Assembly: GCA_023432655.1 (NCBI GenBank)
Contig: JAEYUK010000098.1
Coordinates: forward strand, 1 to 6,576
Length of the DNA stretch: 6,576 nucleotides
Direction of reading: 5' to 3'
Source: Pseudomonadota bacterium
Lineage (GTDB): Bacteria > Bdellovibrionota > Bacteriovoracia > Bacteriovoracales > Bacteriovoracaceae
The notes below the pieces were generated by a model, which saw only the letters and a program-made list of their open reading frames with translations, did not search any database and was not told the origin of the DNA. Shown here one piece after another: positions 6,149 through 6,576 of the stretch. The position numbers were made by a program, and so were the translations under genes. The stretch's first letter is position 1; every line of letters begins with the position of its first letter.

Positions 6149-6576
6149 ATGAATATCAATCCCGAGGCGATTCACACGACCATTGGAAATCTCCTACTTG
6201 AACACAAACAAATTAACCACCAACTTGAGCTTCTTGAATCCTTCATTAAAGAACAGATATTTTTCCAGCAAGAAATATTAAAGCTCTTAAAAAACCTAAA
6301 TTCTTTCACCCTGTCCGGGCATCACGAAACAGAAGAACAAATTCTTTTCAAGTGGATGCTGGATCAAAATCCTAATGCAGATAAAACGATCATTAATAAA
6401 ATTATAAGTGAGCACAAGGAGCTTGATAGCCTCTTGCATGGTTTAATTACAGACATTGAAAACGGAACTCCGATCAACTCACTTAAATTTGAAATGCTGA
6501 ATTTTGTGCAGATGTATCAGGAGCACATCGATCTCGAAGAAAATTTTATCTTTCTTATAGCAAAGGGGTTATTGGC
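6149..6576 (+). CDS. Hemerythrin-like HHE-domain protein, 3' end outside the window
   Basis: The frame is open from ATG 6149 to the window end (142 complete codons). The all-helical protein has the metal-ligand pattern of bacterial hemerythrin domains: His19 in LLEHKQI, His58-His59 with Glu62/Glu63 in HHETEEQILF, His89 in SEHKEL, and His126 with Glu130/Glu131 in YQEHIDLEENFIF. Such domains bind a di-iron centre that takes O2 or NO, or stores or repairs iron; which applies here cannot be read from the sequence. The final YQEHIDLEE motif is the fourth helix, so the HHE bundle is nearly complete and only a short tail or an extra domain is missing. AAGGAT (6135-6140) lies 8 bases ahead. Only 2 bases separate it from the ferredoxin stop, so the two are almost certainly co-transcribed and coupled. 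Confidence 0.88.
   Translation, partial: MNINPEAIHTTIGNLLLEHKQINHQLELLESFIKEQIFFQQEILKLLKNLNSFTLSGHHETEEQILFKWMLDQNPNADKTIINKIISEHKELDSLLHGLITDIENGTPINSLKFEMLNFVQMYQEHIDLEENFIFLIAKGLL

Noticed and set aside
5929..6201. 90-codon + strand frame overlapping the ferredoxin and hemerythrin starts
   Set aside because: It is out of frame with two well-supported genes, whose motifs and ribosome sites explain the same DNA.

Overview
The window looks like an AT-leaning Gram-negative bacterial chromosome. It has strong AGGAGG-type ribosome binding sites, tightly packed operons and intrinsic terminators with clean U-tracts. A ferredoxin of this type, a two-subunit 2-oxoacid:ferredoxin oxidoreductase, and a small exported protein written almost entirely in favoured codons would suit a member of the Bdellovibrionota (Bacteriovorax/Peredibacter-like). 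That placement is an impression from protein style only; no marker gene in the window proves it.

Layout. Positions 1-2205 (+ strand) hold the end of a fatty-acid synthesis cluster: fabG (its first ~48 codons lie outside the window), acpP and fabF. A strong hairpin terminator sits between acpP and fabF, and another follows fabF. Positions 2206-2518 are mostly non-coding and strikingly poor in G on the + strand; they carry a candidate promoter for the next gene and a doubtful minus-strand reading frame. Positions 2519-2827 (+) encode a 102-residue exported protein of unknown function with its own terminator.

Positions 2887-5755 (- strand) are a two-gene operon, korA-korB, for a thiamine-diphosphate and [4Fe-4S] 2-oxoacid (probably 2-oxoglutarate):ferredoxin oxidoreductase. 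KorA is a gamma-alpha fusion and KorB is the catalytic TPP/Fe-S subunit. Divergently from korA, across 142 bases, a + strand operon begins with a single-cluster [4Fe-4S] ferredoxin (5898-6146). Two bases after it comes a hemerythrin-like HHE protein (6149 to the window end, incomplete).

How they work together. FabG, ACP and FabF are the ketoreductase, carrier and condensing enzyme of fatty-acid elongation. KorAB would oxidise 2-oxoglutarate to succinyl-CoA and pass low-potential electrons to ferredoxin; the divergent ferredoxin is the obvious candidate acceptor. The linked hemerythrin, a di-iron O2/NO-binding fold, may sense or scavenge the oxidants that damage this kind of Fe-S enzyme. The korAB / fdx-hemerythrin arrangement is the most interesting biology here. 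No mobile element, CRISPR array, tRNA or rRNA was seen.
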